A program made the translations under genes and the position numbers. 64,000 nucleotides of DNA from the NCBI RefSeq assembly GCF_036898095.1, contig NC_090746.1, positions 55,803,869 through 55,867,868 on the forward strand, written 5' to 3'. Positions 39,605-49,555 of this stretch are shown piece by piece. The DNA is from Palaemon carinicauda. Its lineage: Eukaryota > Arthropoda > Malacostraca > Decapoda > Palaemonidae. Positions within the stretch are counted from its first letter, which is position 1; every line of letters starts with the position of its first letter. The notes beneath the pieces were generated by a model that was not told the origin of the DNA, made no database searches, and worked only from the letters and a program-made list of their open reading frames with translations.

Positions 39605-39787
39605 TAGAATAAAATGATGTTTCCCAAAAAATAGTGGTTTGCTGATGAAATCGGATGCCGTATTTTTAGCAACGATTGAAATGGATGTAAACTCTGCATA
39701 ATTTTTTTGTTTCGTATTTAATTGACACTAAGAAAACTAATTTTAGTTTCTTCATCTATATGTAAGTACTGTATTGTACAGTATAAC

Positions 39788-39822
<35 letters not shown>

Positions 39823-39823
39823 G

Positions 39824-39866
<43 letters not shown>

Positions 39867-40500
39867 AATTGTTTTCCTGCTTTGCTACGTATGTATGATT
39901 TTATATAGATACGGTAAATAATATTTGTAATAACATATTTTCTAAAAAGCTTTTACTGCAATATCATTATTTATCACTTTCATCATGCGCGTTAAATGCT
40001 TTCGTTTGTTTACTGAGCGTACTTTATGACGCCGTCGTTTCAGGCCGCGTCATAAAGAAAAACATTTCATTTGGAAGTCCTAAGAAAAATTAAGTAAAAC
40101 ATTAGTAATAACAAAATCAACATACTGTACTGAATAATCAATATAATCGATGCAAAAACTAACCTATACACAGATGTGTAAATGCGTTTGTTTCTTCATT
40201 ATGATCAGAGATAAACGTAAACAAAACATTGGTTGCCATTTTTATTGTGCTCTTTGGCGTGGTTAGGAAACGCATTATATAAAATCGCCTTTAATATTTG
40301 TGCCTGTTTTAGTTTAGGGTACTGTAGTACATGCATTAAGTGTTCTGTACGTTAAAGGGTAGTTTGTTAACAGTACTACGTACAAGGGAAGGTTTTAAAA
40401 GTCTGAATATACATGTTAAATAAATACGTAAATATGGTGTCACTACTTCGCGGATTTTCACCTATCGCGGTCGGGTCTGGAACCTATCTACCGCGATAAA
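39605..40500. other. Right arm of the MITE, non-coding
   Basis: AT-rich filler of the MITE with no reading frame. It carries the GA/TC tract at 39792-39862 and ends in subterminal motifs CACTACTTCGCGGATTTTC and CTATCGCGGTCGGG that resemble the left end's ACTTCGCGGATT motifs. Confidence 0.6.
39792..39862 (+). repeat. GA tract followed by TC tract (inverted)
   Basis: About 15 GA units and GTGAGAGTC are followed by about 19 TC units. The two tracts are complementary, so the stretch can form a long hairpin or cruciform. It lies in the right arm of the MITE. Confidence 0.92.
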
Positions 40501-40513
40501 CGAGGGCTCACTG

Positions 40514-40518
40514 TATAT

Positions 40519-40575
<57 letters not shown>
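40514..40575 (+). repeat. TA microsatellite at the MITE right flank
   Basis: A run of TA units interrupted once by AA continues the tract seen at 32396-32431. Together they form the pre-insertion target of the MITE in B3. Confidence 0.85.
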
Positions 40576-40584
<9 letters not shown>

Positions 40585-41769
40585 ATAAATGTTGTAAGTT
40601 TCCTTTTTCAGTGTTTGTGCTGTGCGTGTGATACATACATGACAGTTTCTCAAGACACTTGCGTAAGGCCAGGGAACCTTCCCTTCCAACCTCTCCTCCC
40701 TTGTCCATTGGTCTTCCATTGCACACTCGCGCAATAGGCAAAAAGAATAAAAACTTTTTGACAGGTCACCATTGCCCCATTCCTCTCCCCGCAACTGCAT
40801 AACAGCATGGCCGCCGGGAAAAGAGGGAGGAGGCTTCACAGAAGGGTTCAAGATCCCGAAGATTCCATTTTCCAAGGGGAATCACACGTATCGTTCGAGA
40901 CTCCTCACAGGAAACCCTTGGTCCCTGTCTCTTTTGGAGTTTTTTCTTGACAGTACCACTGTTAGCCAACAAGAAATCATCAACCGACTGATCGCTAGAT
41001 CACTGTTTGCTGATCGCTAGCTTGCCCCTCACCAGATCGCCGATTGCTAGTCAATAACCAGTCATCATCTTGCTGATCACTAGATCGCCGATAGGCAGCT
41101 CATCTTTCTGCGATCATCGACCTTAGCTCGCTGATCTCTGACCAGCCCATTGTCAGCTTGCTGATCACTGACCAGCCCATTGTCAGCTTGCTGATCACTG
41201 ACCAGCCCATTGTCAGCTTGCTGATCACTGACCAACCAGGAAGGACCATAGTCAGCTTGCTGAACTCTAGCTCACCGATCACCGGTCCGTGATCAATCGC
41301 TGATCATCAGTGGCTCACCATCACCAACTGACTAACATTAAACCATTCTGCTGTCTCTCAGGGCTCTCCAAGCAGATTACCAACTCATTTATCGCCAACC
41401 TATCTTGGCTGACTGACCAGGCAGCCTTCATCTGCCTGTCAGTTACCATCTTCGGCTCACAGATCATCGACAATTCGCCAGCAGTTCGTGACTCGGACTT
41501 ACTAGTTAACCTCTGCCGTGGTTCCCTAGGTCAGAAGGTATACAACACACTTCTCGCTACTGGCCGTTCGCTATCACACAAATCCACTAAAATGATCGGC
41601 AAACGATTGACAACCCTCATCAGCGGCTTGTCGACAGGTGATTACTTGCGAACACTCTCCAACTGCATAGTAACCACGATACCTAGCCATTAACCATTGA
41701 TTAACATTCACCAGACTGATGCTGATCTAAGGAATAGCATCAATCCCTTCAGGGCACATGGTAGGGTTA
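40576..41769 (+). other. B3 interval expected to hold Gag; unrecognised
   Basis: By position this should be the Gag region of B3, but I could not match the Cys-rich signature or the capsid-like block. CATGGCCGCCGGGAAAAGAG at about 40806 and a 127-codon open frame at 41310-41693 (starting MAHHHQLTNIKPF, ending NCIVTTIPSH) are visible, and the latter has no domain I know. Much of 40980-41300 is built of CTGATCACT and AGATCGCCGAT motifs. Confidence 0.45.
41128..41250 (+). repeat. 30-bp tandem repeat
   Basis: At least three near-identical units of ACCAGCCCATTGTCAGCTTG then CTGATCACTG lie at about 41150-41240, with a degenerate unit on each side. The unit length is a multiple of three and would code for SLLITDQPIV repeats in one plus frame. 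Confidence 0.9.
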
Positions 41770-42720
41770 AGCATTGCCATACTTTTATCAGTTAAAGGAG
41801 TTCTCTCCCATGGAAGAATCCTTACACAGGGTATCGCGTCTGTTCCTTTATGCCACGAGTCAAGACCCCAGCATCAACAATCTCCCATGCGAAAGGATCC
41901 TCAAGGAGCGGTCCCTTTGGGTCGATGTCCACACCATGTTGGAGTTCGGACAAGGGCTAAGACCTCAGGTCTTCATTTGCACGCTGGACCTAAAGGATGC
42001 ATACTTCCAGGCCCAAACCATCCATCTAGGAAGGATTGAAGATTCAGTCTAGACAAACAAGAAACACCAGTTCAGGGCACTGTGCTTCGGTCTTTTCACT
42101 ACACCCATTCGGGTCTCACAGGATCGGCTTCTGTCTCCGTTTCTGGACGACTGACTGACCGTAGCAGATTCAGGCAACTTTGCATTAGCACCGGAATTTC
42201 TGAAGTCTTTTACCAAAATCCAGTAATCAAGGTAAACCTGTGGAAGTCTTCCCTACTTCCCTCTCAGAACCAGTATCTGGGAATGATTCTAGACACTAAT
42301 CTCCACGAACTTTCTCAAAATGAGAAGAACTCCCAGCCCAGAGTGACTTGTCTGATTGGAATCAGGCCTTCGATCCCCCAGACATTCTGACTCCCAGGGA
42401 CCAGAAGTTTGGACGAACCTCAAGGGATGGGTGTCAGTCGAGAATCTAAGGAGTGGTATAACCTTCTCATCCTTCCCCACCCCTCGGACTTGATGCTGTG
42501 CTTAAACACATCAAAAGAAGAGTGGAGGGACCATAGTGCTGCACCACACGGGCTCAGCCCTCTGGACAGAGTCCGAAAGTACCTTCACTTAAATCTCTTA
42601 AAAGATGAAGGCCAACTTTCCGGTCCTTCAGCAGCCTCATCAGTTCCTAACGGGCCACTTGGTGATGTGATGAGCGACAACACCACACTCCACATAGAGG
42701 CTCACAACCACAGGATAGAA
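41770..42720 (+). pseudogene. Reverse transcriptase of B3, degenerate
   Basis: The frame has FICTLDLKDAYFQAQTIH near 41967, with the motif A Asp kept, and QFRALCFGLFTTP near 42070. PFLDD stands for YLDD near 42140 and is followed by a stop. QNQYLGMILDTNLHEL follows near 42265, then a frame with LFLDASKEEWR-like RNase H sequence (catalytic strand) near 42495. Many shifts and stops occur, so it is inactive. Confidence 0.82.
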
Positions 42721-43240
42721 GGAACTTGCTCGCAGCCTCTTCCCATCTCGCAGTATAAATACTAATATGGGCCGAAGTCCGTTCGGTACCAATATCAGCC
42801 CGCTTCATTCCAGACTAGAGGAATGTGCTCGCCGACAATCTGTGCACAGCATCTCAGATAAGGTGTACCGAATGGTCTTTGGATCACCTTGTAGCCAACA
42901 AAGTCCTGACTTTACAGGGTTCTCCAACTAGGGGTCTGTTCGCAACGCCCCTGAACCTCAGGCTTCCGCTGCTCCCCAGTCCTAGACCCCAAGGTTCTTT
43001 GACAAGAAACATGCCAACAACGGTGGGTACAACCATGACGTTTACGTCTCGTCCCTGTTTTGTCTGGAGAAGGGCACTCAAGAAGGCTAGAACATCGGTC
43101 AGCCTCCCAAGGGCTCTCATAGCTCCGCTATGGTACGCAGAACGGTTTCCAAACCTTCTGCAGCTCCTGATAGTCTCTCCAAGAGAACCCTCTCCACATC
43201 ACAGACAACCACACTTCGACATCTACCACAAGCTATAGCT
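42721..43240 (+). pseudogene. RNase H end and methyltransferase-like remnant of B3
   Basis: MSDNTTLHIEAHN (42668 onward) retains the RNase H SDNTT box, and NVLADNLCTASQIRCTEWSL the last Asp. The methyltransferase-like part reads GLFATPLNLRLPLL, then RALKKARTSVSLPRALIAPL and WYAERF. The FPPF motif is lost (it reads SRPCF in the open frame). It ends about 43238, overlapping the recombinase remnant. Confidence 0.75.
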
Positions 43241-44283
43241 TTGCTATGATTGTACGCCTGGAGACTACCCAGTACCTCCTCTCTCACAGAGGCTTTTCGC
43301 AATAAGTTGCGAAGAGGTTGTCTAGATATCCAAGGAATTCCTCAGCATCAGCCTACCAGGCAGTATGACGTCGTCTGTGGTAAGTGTCATGGGAAAGTGT
43401 GTCTCTCCACTCAATACCTCTATTCCAGCAATAGCGGAATCCTTAAGTATAGGCAAGAGGAAAAGACCCCCCTTTTCAGTTTCAATAGGTAAAGACGATC
43501 ACTCAACCTTGAGCCTCACCTTCAAACTGAAAGGAAGGGACATCCTCTCATCGCTAGATCTTAACTAACTCATACAGACTTACAACTTGCCTTTTCCCAG
43601 TCGGAACTGAGACCTTCCTCTCAGAACATGGTTCAAATTCTCCGGTCTCTTAAGGAGACCGCCTTATGTTCCACTTAACCAGGCAACAAATTTTCACCTG
43701 ATTTAGAAGACAGTGTTCCTAAACACTTTGACAGCAGCCATACGAGGCAATGAACTTCAAGGTCTCCCTTTCAACATCGCCCATTAATGAGAAGGGTGAA
43801 AGGCAACGTTCAGTTTCGTCCCCGAGTATGTCGCCAGACACAGTCTCCAGAGGTGACGGATCCTACACAAGTCTCCCCTCGGTAACTGACGATCCAGATC
43901 ATCTGTTACTGTACCCGAGGTAAGGTATGAGGCTCTACCTTAAGAGAAAGGCAACAGCCTACCCGGGTCCCTTCTCTTGTCATCAGCACTGGGAGAGACT
44001 AAAGGAGGATCACCAAAACATCATCTCTGCTGGATTCACAGAGTCACCAATTATGCCCTGAATCCAGATCCTCGCCCAACATGTCGACTCACGATGTCAG
44101 GGGCATAACTATGCCCTTGGCCCTTCTAAGCAGATTAGTTTGTGACACAGGTTTTACAACGAAAGGTGTGAATGCTCCAGGTGACTTTCACAAACTTTCT
44201 CCTGCAAGACGTGACCCTCAGGAACTCGATACGATCTCTATCGGTCCTGTGGTGGCTGCACAACAGCTGGTTGTATACCTCAA
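43241..44283 (+). pseudogene. Tyrosine recombinase of B3, degenerate
   Basis: Start blocks SSLTEAFRNKLRRGC and later LTFKLKGRDILSSLDLN match the B2 core-binding part. The first catalytic Arg stands in AAIRGNELQGL near 43740. THDVRGITMPLAL near 44085 keeps His and Arg. TISIGPVVAAQQLV near 44240 is the C-terminal signature. The tyrosine block is altered to TFTNFLLQDV. Stops and shifts separate the blocks. Confidence 0.8.
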
Positions 44284-44762
44284 GCTCCTTATTGGACAAG
44301 CAGCAGAAGGTTGAGGGCACTGTTACCCGGTTTTAGTCTGCGTGAATGAAAAGATTTGACTGGCTCTTATTATTTTCTTCATCCTCCCCTCTCTTGGGGA
44401 AAGCAGCATCCTGGGTTCTCTGCATAAGCTGACCTCAAACCACTGCAGGTAAACCATGCTCCCTTGTGTACCTAGTATTAAGCTAATACTGTTGCATCAC
44501 CATATCCTGGCGAGGTGATATTGGGTAAGTCTTGGTTACAACAGGTTTTCCTACAAAAGACTCGGAATAACTTTACCTAGACAGTCACACTTCTGCATAT
44601 TTCAACACACAGCTTGCGTAGGCCGCGGGCCTTGCGTAGCAAGGTTTTAGCGAGGCGCAGGGACTCCTTATTTTTTAGTATTAACATACTCAGATAAGGA
44701 GCCCCCGGGTGAAGCGAAAAGCCAGATTGGCAGGGACGTCCACCCTTCCTAATGGGTGACAC
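44284..44762 (+). other. 3' untranslated region of B3
   Basis: Non-coding. It shares CAGAAGGTTGAGG, then GTTACCCGG and CACTGCAGGTAA with B2 and B6 3' regions. AAGGAGCCCCCGGGTGAAGCG near 44697 corresponds to a part of B6 near 59745. No gene is seen. Confidence 0.6.
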
Positions 44763-44828
44763 CCCTAATAAATAGCGTGGTTTGTATTCCAGTTACGGAA
44801 CAAATATCAAATTTGTAGATAATTTGTA

Positions 44829-45690
44829 GAGGGAGTCCTCGGGTTACGCCCCATAAGAATATAAAAAGTAACATTAAGTGTCGTTCCGTCTTATGTCATT
44901 AGCGTCGTAAACAATTGTGAACTAGTTTCTAGTGCGTAGTGGATTAATACGCTTTGTTGTGGTTGTGGGCGAGGAAGACGGTGTCAGTCGCGTCACTCAG
45001 TTTCAGTGATATGTCATTTTGGTTGTGTACGCCGGTTCTCTCTCTCACGTGTTTGATGGTTTTTTAACATTTTGCCTTTTGTTATGGCTTCAAAGCGTAA
45101 GGCAGATTCTTCTGATGGTAGTGCATCAAAGAAAAGGAAGGCCATCACCATGGAAGTGAAATTAGACATTATTAAGCGATCTAAAAACAGTGAAATGCCA
45201 ACGAACATTGTCCGGTCGCTTGGCCTTAGTCATTTGACCTTGGCTACCATTTTTAAGGATAAAGAGCGCATTGTTGAACATGTGAAAGGCTCTGCTCCTA
45301 TGAAAGCAACAGTGATAACTAAGCAGCGTAGTGGTTTAATTATTGAAATGGAAAGATTATTGTTGCTTTTGTTGGAAGATCAAAATCAACAGTGTATTCT
45401 GGTAAGCCTTATGGCGATTCAGGAGAAGGCGAAAAGATTGTTTGAAGCGTTGAAATAAGAAAGGGGGAAAGAAAGTGAAATTAATTATTTACTTTAATTC
45501 ATGTGGTAAGAAATTGTTTACTCTTTTTCTAATATTTTTTTGTCATTTTATTATATTTTATTATAGTACAATACTTTACAGTACAGTACAGTACATATAG
45601 AGTAATTTATTTATGAAGGTCTGACTTACACTGAAATTCGGGTTACACCGCTTCTTAAGAACGGATCAACGTCGTAAGTCGAGGACCCCC
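44829..45690 (+). mobile_element. Internally deleted Tigger element
   Basis: Ends are GAGGGAGTCCTCGGGTTACG on the left and the complement of GGGGGTCCTCGACTTACG on the right, each flanked by TA. It is 862 bp long and keeps the 5' untranslated region and the N-terminal part of a transposase gene, then jumps to the 3' terminal region. It needs a transposase in trans to move. It inserted into the internal complementary region of B3. Confidence 0.87.
45084..45458 (+). CDS. Truncated Tigger transposase: DNA-binding domains only
   Basis: The ATG at 45084 opens MASKRKADSSDGSASKKRKA, a nuclear-type basic start. The first HTH follows (TMEVKLDIIKRSKNSEMPTN, IVRSLGLSHLTLATIFKD) and then the start of the CENP-B-type HTH (IIEMERLLLLLLEDQNQQ, LMAIQEKAKRLFEALK). 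The frame is open for 124 residues and ends at a TAA. The DDE catalytic domain is absent. Such a product could bind Tigger termini without cutting. Whether it is expressed cannot be seen. Confidence 0.8.
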   Translation: MASKRKADSSDGSASKKRKAITMEVKLDIIKRSKNSEMPTNIVRSLGLSHLTLATIFKDKERIVEHVKGSAPMKATVITKQRSGLIIEMERLLLLLLEDQNQQCILVSLMAIQEKAKRLFEALK

Positions 45691-46309
45691 TATATTTTTC
45701 TAAAGATATAAACCTTAGCTATTTATATAAACTTGCCCGCCAGTCCTACCCCCAAGCAAAGTGAGCTAAATCACTGGTGTGTGAGTGGGAGTGGTAGCAA
45801 GCTAACTAGCGGTGTGGGTAGTTAACCCTCGCTAAATTTAAGTGGCTCGTCATTTCAGCTTTGCAGAAAGTAATACCCCCTCATAAATAGCTAAGGTTTG
45901 TATCGTTAACAAAAATACAAATTATCTACAAATTTATCATATTTTCTTTTACTTGTATGTAAATGTGTATACAGTAACAGTAAGTTATTCCTATGTGAAT
46001 ACAAATTTCCGAGACATTTATTTGGATTACTCATAGTCTTGTTTTACCTACAACCAGACAATCAAAGAAAAGGGTTAATTGCATCACATTACAGCAGTGC
46101 AGGGCGCAGCCTCATGATGCTCTTCACTACAGTTCTGGTCGTGAACTTTAGAGGACTTATCCTCACTTCCTTTCTGCTATTACACATCCACATTCACCTT
46201 CACATACCCTTAGTGCTTAGAGCTTGTGCCTTGTGTTTTTTTTTTTTTTTTTTTATTATTCAGTCACTTGCATTACTGTATTATTATTTGTTAGTTATGT
46301 GAGTGCATT

Positions 46310-48882
46310 ATGGCTAGCAAGCCGAATGTTATGCATTCATTAACCGACCATAATGGCACCTTCATGAGTCGGGTAGAGGTTGATCTTCACCTTATTTGTC
46401 CCTCTTACCATGGTAAGAAATGATCAGTGGAATTACCATATGAGTACCATAGGGAGTGGCCGTCCTCTCATTGGGAGAGATATTGTTCTCATTGCAAGAA
46501 ACAAACCAAGCGAGATCGTTTTCCTTTGTCTTCTGCCTGCAGTGGCAGAAAGTTTTTCCCCAACCAGGTCCACGTCAAGGACCCACTGAGGCTCCAGTAA
46601 CGGATTACGACGGCCATGATAACTTTGTTAATGTTTTATCAACCAGTGTAGGTAATGTACAGTATGAACTTGAGCCAGTGCTTGTGACACATCATTTGGC
46701 TACGTCCGCTGTGCTCCCAGAGCCAGGTCCAATCTCAGCACCATCAGTCCTTGATTACTCTTAAGAAATATCTCCCTCACTTCTAACAAATTTATTGTGT
46801 AGAGAATCTTACATGTCTGATTATCAAGAGTAGATATTTCTGCTCTTGAAAGTATCTCCAATCTGAGCAATGTATGTCTCCATTCCTGATCGCGGAACCT
46901 TAAGAGTTGAGCCTGTCATTTCCCCTTGTACTGAAGCAGCCTCAATGAAAGATCCTTATTACCAGTCTCCAGCTCGTTCCCATGAGGTTGGCATGCCTCG
47001 TACATCCAGGAGTCTTTGGCATCAATCTCTCTTAAATAAGAGTTCCCAGGATGCACTCCAAGATCTTTCGTCCCTTTATTACAACAGCAGTCGGACCACT
47101 TCGGCTGTGTTCACACACCCCAAGACTTGGCAATGCCAAGTTGTTCTAAACAATTGTGTTTGTCTCCTTCTAAGCCTGTTAGTGTGGAGAAATCGAGTGT
47201 GACAAAACAGTCTTTAATTCCCCAGATTTTGACTTCAGAATTCAACCAGACTGAACGTTCAAGTTAAGTCTTTAATCGTTGCTGTTCCTACAAGTGAGGA
47301 CGTCACTCAGTACTCAGCAATTCCTGTGCATGAGGTAACTCCTCTGCGAGTTGTTCAAGGCAATAAGTTCAAGCGAGTTGTCATGCCCACTTGTAATGAA
47401 GTCGCTAAACAGAATGCCATCTTAACGTGTGAAAGAATTCCTCCACAAGGCAACACTGTTAACAAACGACATGAGCTTACTATCACTTATCAAGCTGGTT
47501 TACACACCAAGAGTTTTATAAACTTTTGAGTGAGACTAGAAATTCCAAAGCCAAGGGTTATGCAAATAGCAAACCCATCGCTTTACATGAATACCCACAC
47601 ACTAATTTCTGGCCTACAGTAATCGTAATGCTTTACATGTTATGCATTCTTCAAAACAGCAGTTTATTTCAGATGATTCTTTTCAAGTACTGAAAGTGGA
47701 TAAGGATCAGGAAGCATTTCCCACCCTTCCCATGAGTTTCACCCCTAATTGATGCAGATAAGGTCACTTTTGTTAAGAGTCGTAGGCACTCCAGATGGGA
47801 ACCTACAGAGATTTACTTCTCCCCTAGTAAATCGAGTTCAGAAAAGGACTTCAATACTTCAGCCTCGCACTCTGTTGCTAAAGGCGAATACTCCTAAAAC
47901 AGGAGTGATCTGGACTCCTCCCATTCTTTCTCCGCCTCCTATTGCCACCACAAAATGAATGCGACAAGAATAAGGAAGGACTTCCGAGGAAAAGCAAAGA
48001 ATCACATTATAACTGTGAAAGCTGAACAACCAGTTATTGGTATTCCAAAAGTGGAACCGCCACTTGACCCTGATATTACCAATAATGACTCCCGAGAACC
48101 TAGCTGCACGCAAGCACCAGCTTAGCTGATGTAGTCCCCCTCGAGGTCCTGTTATCTAGCTCAGAGGCATCTCAGTTTATGTAAATTATGAGCCTCATCA
48201 GTCTCTTGGATGGACTAGACGAGCCTCCTCTCGTGCAAGCCGTTAACAGACAGTGCGCTGTTGATTCAGTTTTCCCATAATCACTCAGTTTTCCCATAAT
48301 CACTAAGTCCCAGGCACACGTTCGATGTGGCACTCTACAACCAAACCAAGGGCACGCTAGATTTGCTTAACACGAAAATCTCAAGTGTCAAAGAATTCTC
48401 TTATACTGTAAGGCCAGCAGGTCCTCAAAATTACTGCCTTTGGTCCTTTTGCACCACAGAAAATTTTATGTACACTCTGGCACTTTTCAGAGCCCACTCC
48501 CTATTAATGCTGATGTTGCGAACTTGGCACCGTCCATGCCCATTGATAAGTTGTCCAACCTCCCCTCCACCTTTTCAGGCCCCGAAATGGTAAACATGGA
48601 GATAGCAGCTATGTCCGCTATCCAATCCTGTTCTTGGCTTGACCATTGGTCTAGAGCAGTATCCTGCTAGGCAGTTTCAAAGAGCCTGATAGAGGGACGC
48701 ACCTTTATGCAATTTGAGGAATTATCATGTTCAAGGCAAAAGTCATAGAATTCCTATTATACCAGACTGTTTCCCTTTGGGGTAACTGTATCTTAAAAAG
48801 ATGCGACGCAGTTTTAGCCAGATTCTCTTGACAGGTGTCACCCAGGGATGTGTTATTCCTGAGAAACTCAGACTTTACATGT
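46310..48882 (+). pseudogene. Gag-like protein of B4, degenerate
   Basis: The ATG at 46310 (MASKPNVMHSLTD) leads to VDLHLICPSYHGKK, then a stop, then SVELPYEYHREW. This is the Gag N-terminal Cys/His signature with three cysteines changed (two to Tyr, one to a stop). Later parts are low-complexity Ser/Thr/Pro-rich and shift frame often. Near 48600 MSAIQSCSWLDHW corresponds to MQATSWLDIW in B6 Gag. The capsid-like block breaks up before the repeat at 48883. Confidence 0.65.
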
Positions 48883-49552
48883 AGTAGGTTGGCCAGGGTA
48901 CCAGCCACCCATTGAGATACTACTGCTAGAGAGTTATGGGGTCCTTTGACTAGCCAGACAGTACTACATTGAATCCTTCTCTCTGGTTACAGTTCATTTT
49001 CCCTTGGCCTACATATGCACCAAATAGTCTGGCATATTCTTTACACATTCTCCTGTCCTCATACCCCTGACAACACTGAGATTACCAAACAATTCTTCTT
49101 CTCTTAAGGGGTTAACTACTGCACTGTAATTGGTCAGTGGTCACTTTCCTCTTGGTAAGGGTAGAAGAGAGACTTTAGCTATGGTAAGCAGCTCTTCTTG
49201 GAGAAGGACACTCCAAATTTAAACTATTGTTCTCTAGTCTTGGGTAGTGCCATAGCCTCTGTACCATGGTCTTCCACTTTTCTTGGATTAGAGTTCTCTT
49301 GCTTGAGGGTACATTCAGGCACACTATTCTATCTTATTTCTCTTCCTCTTGTTTTGTTAAAATTTTTATAGTTTATATAGGAAATATTTATTTTAATGTT
49401 ATTACTGTTCTTAAAATATTTTATTCTTCCTTGTTGCCTTTCCTCACTGGGTTACTTTCCCTGTTGGAGCCCCTCAGCTTATAGCATATCCTGCTTTTCC
49501 AACGAAGGTTGTAGCTTAGCAAGTAATAATAATAATAATAATAATAATAATA
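48883..49552 (+). repeat. Interspersed repeat (TAA-tailed family), copy 4, nearly complete
   Basis: The unit runs from GGTTGGCCAGGGTACCAGCC through CATTGAGATACTACTGC, CCAGACAGTACTACATTGAA, GGGTTAACTACTGCACTGTA, CTCTTGCTTGAGGGTACATT, GTTGGAGCCCCTCAGCTTAT and CCTGCTTTTCCAAC, and ends in eight or nine TAA units (about 49527-49552). Copies 1, 2 and 3 contain parts of the same order on the opposite strand. It interrupts B4 Gag and is about 670 bp. It has no reading frame and ends like a LINE or SINE tail. Confidence 0.85.
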
Positions 49553-49555
49553 GTG

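Larger units (their letters stand above)
32432..40513. mobile_element. Tigger-type MITE carrying DIRS copy A4
   Basis: The termini are CAGTGAGCCCTCG at 32432-32444 and its exact complement CGAGGGCTCACTG at 40501-40513, each flanked by TA. Subterminal TCGCGG motifs recur on both sides. The non-DIRS part is only about 1.5 kb and has no transposase frame, so it is a non-autonomous Tigger derivative. DIRS copy A4 sits inside it. The left portion also holds a GA tract and the right portion a GA/TC inverted tract. Confidence 0.88.
32105..45939 (+). mobile_element. DIRS-like retrotransposon, copy B3, split by nested insertions
   Basis: The left end (AATTTGTTCCGTAATTGGAA, TACAAACCACGCTATTTATT at about 32110-32150) is the reverse complement of 44763-44805, the internal complementary region. 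The inverted repeats also match: GGGGTATTACTTTCTGC then AAGCTGAAATGACGAGCCA on the left; its complement at about 45845-45890 on the right. The element is therefore one unit interrupted by a MITE at 32432-40513 and another at 44829-45690. Without these it is about 4.9 kb. Gag is hard to recognise; RT to recombinase remnants occupy 41770-44283. Confidence 0.9.
44763..45939 (+). repeat. Internal complementary region and right inverted repeat of B3, interrupted
   Basis: 44763-44828 is the internal complementary region (CTAATAAATAGCGTGG, TTTGTATTCCAGTTACGGAA, CAAATTTGTAGATAATTTG). A Tigger-derived MITE follows in a TA of this region. The right inverted repeat resumes at 45691 and ends about 45939 with ACAAATTATCTACAAATTTA, complementary to the internal region. 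GCTAACTAGC at 45801-45810 is the central palindrome. Confidence 0.88.

Noticed and set aside
46228..46255. T-rich run near 46240 as a possible LINE or SINE poly(A) tail
   Set aside because: No element boundary or target duplication could be found next to it, and it lies in the leader of B4.
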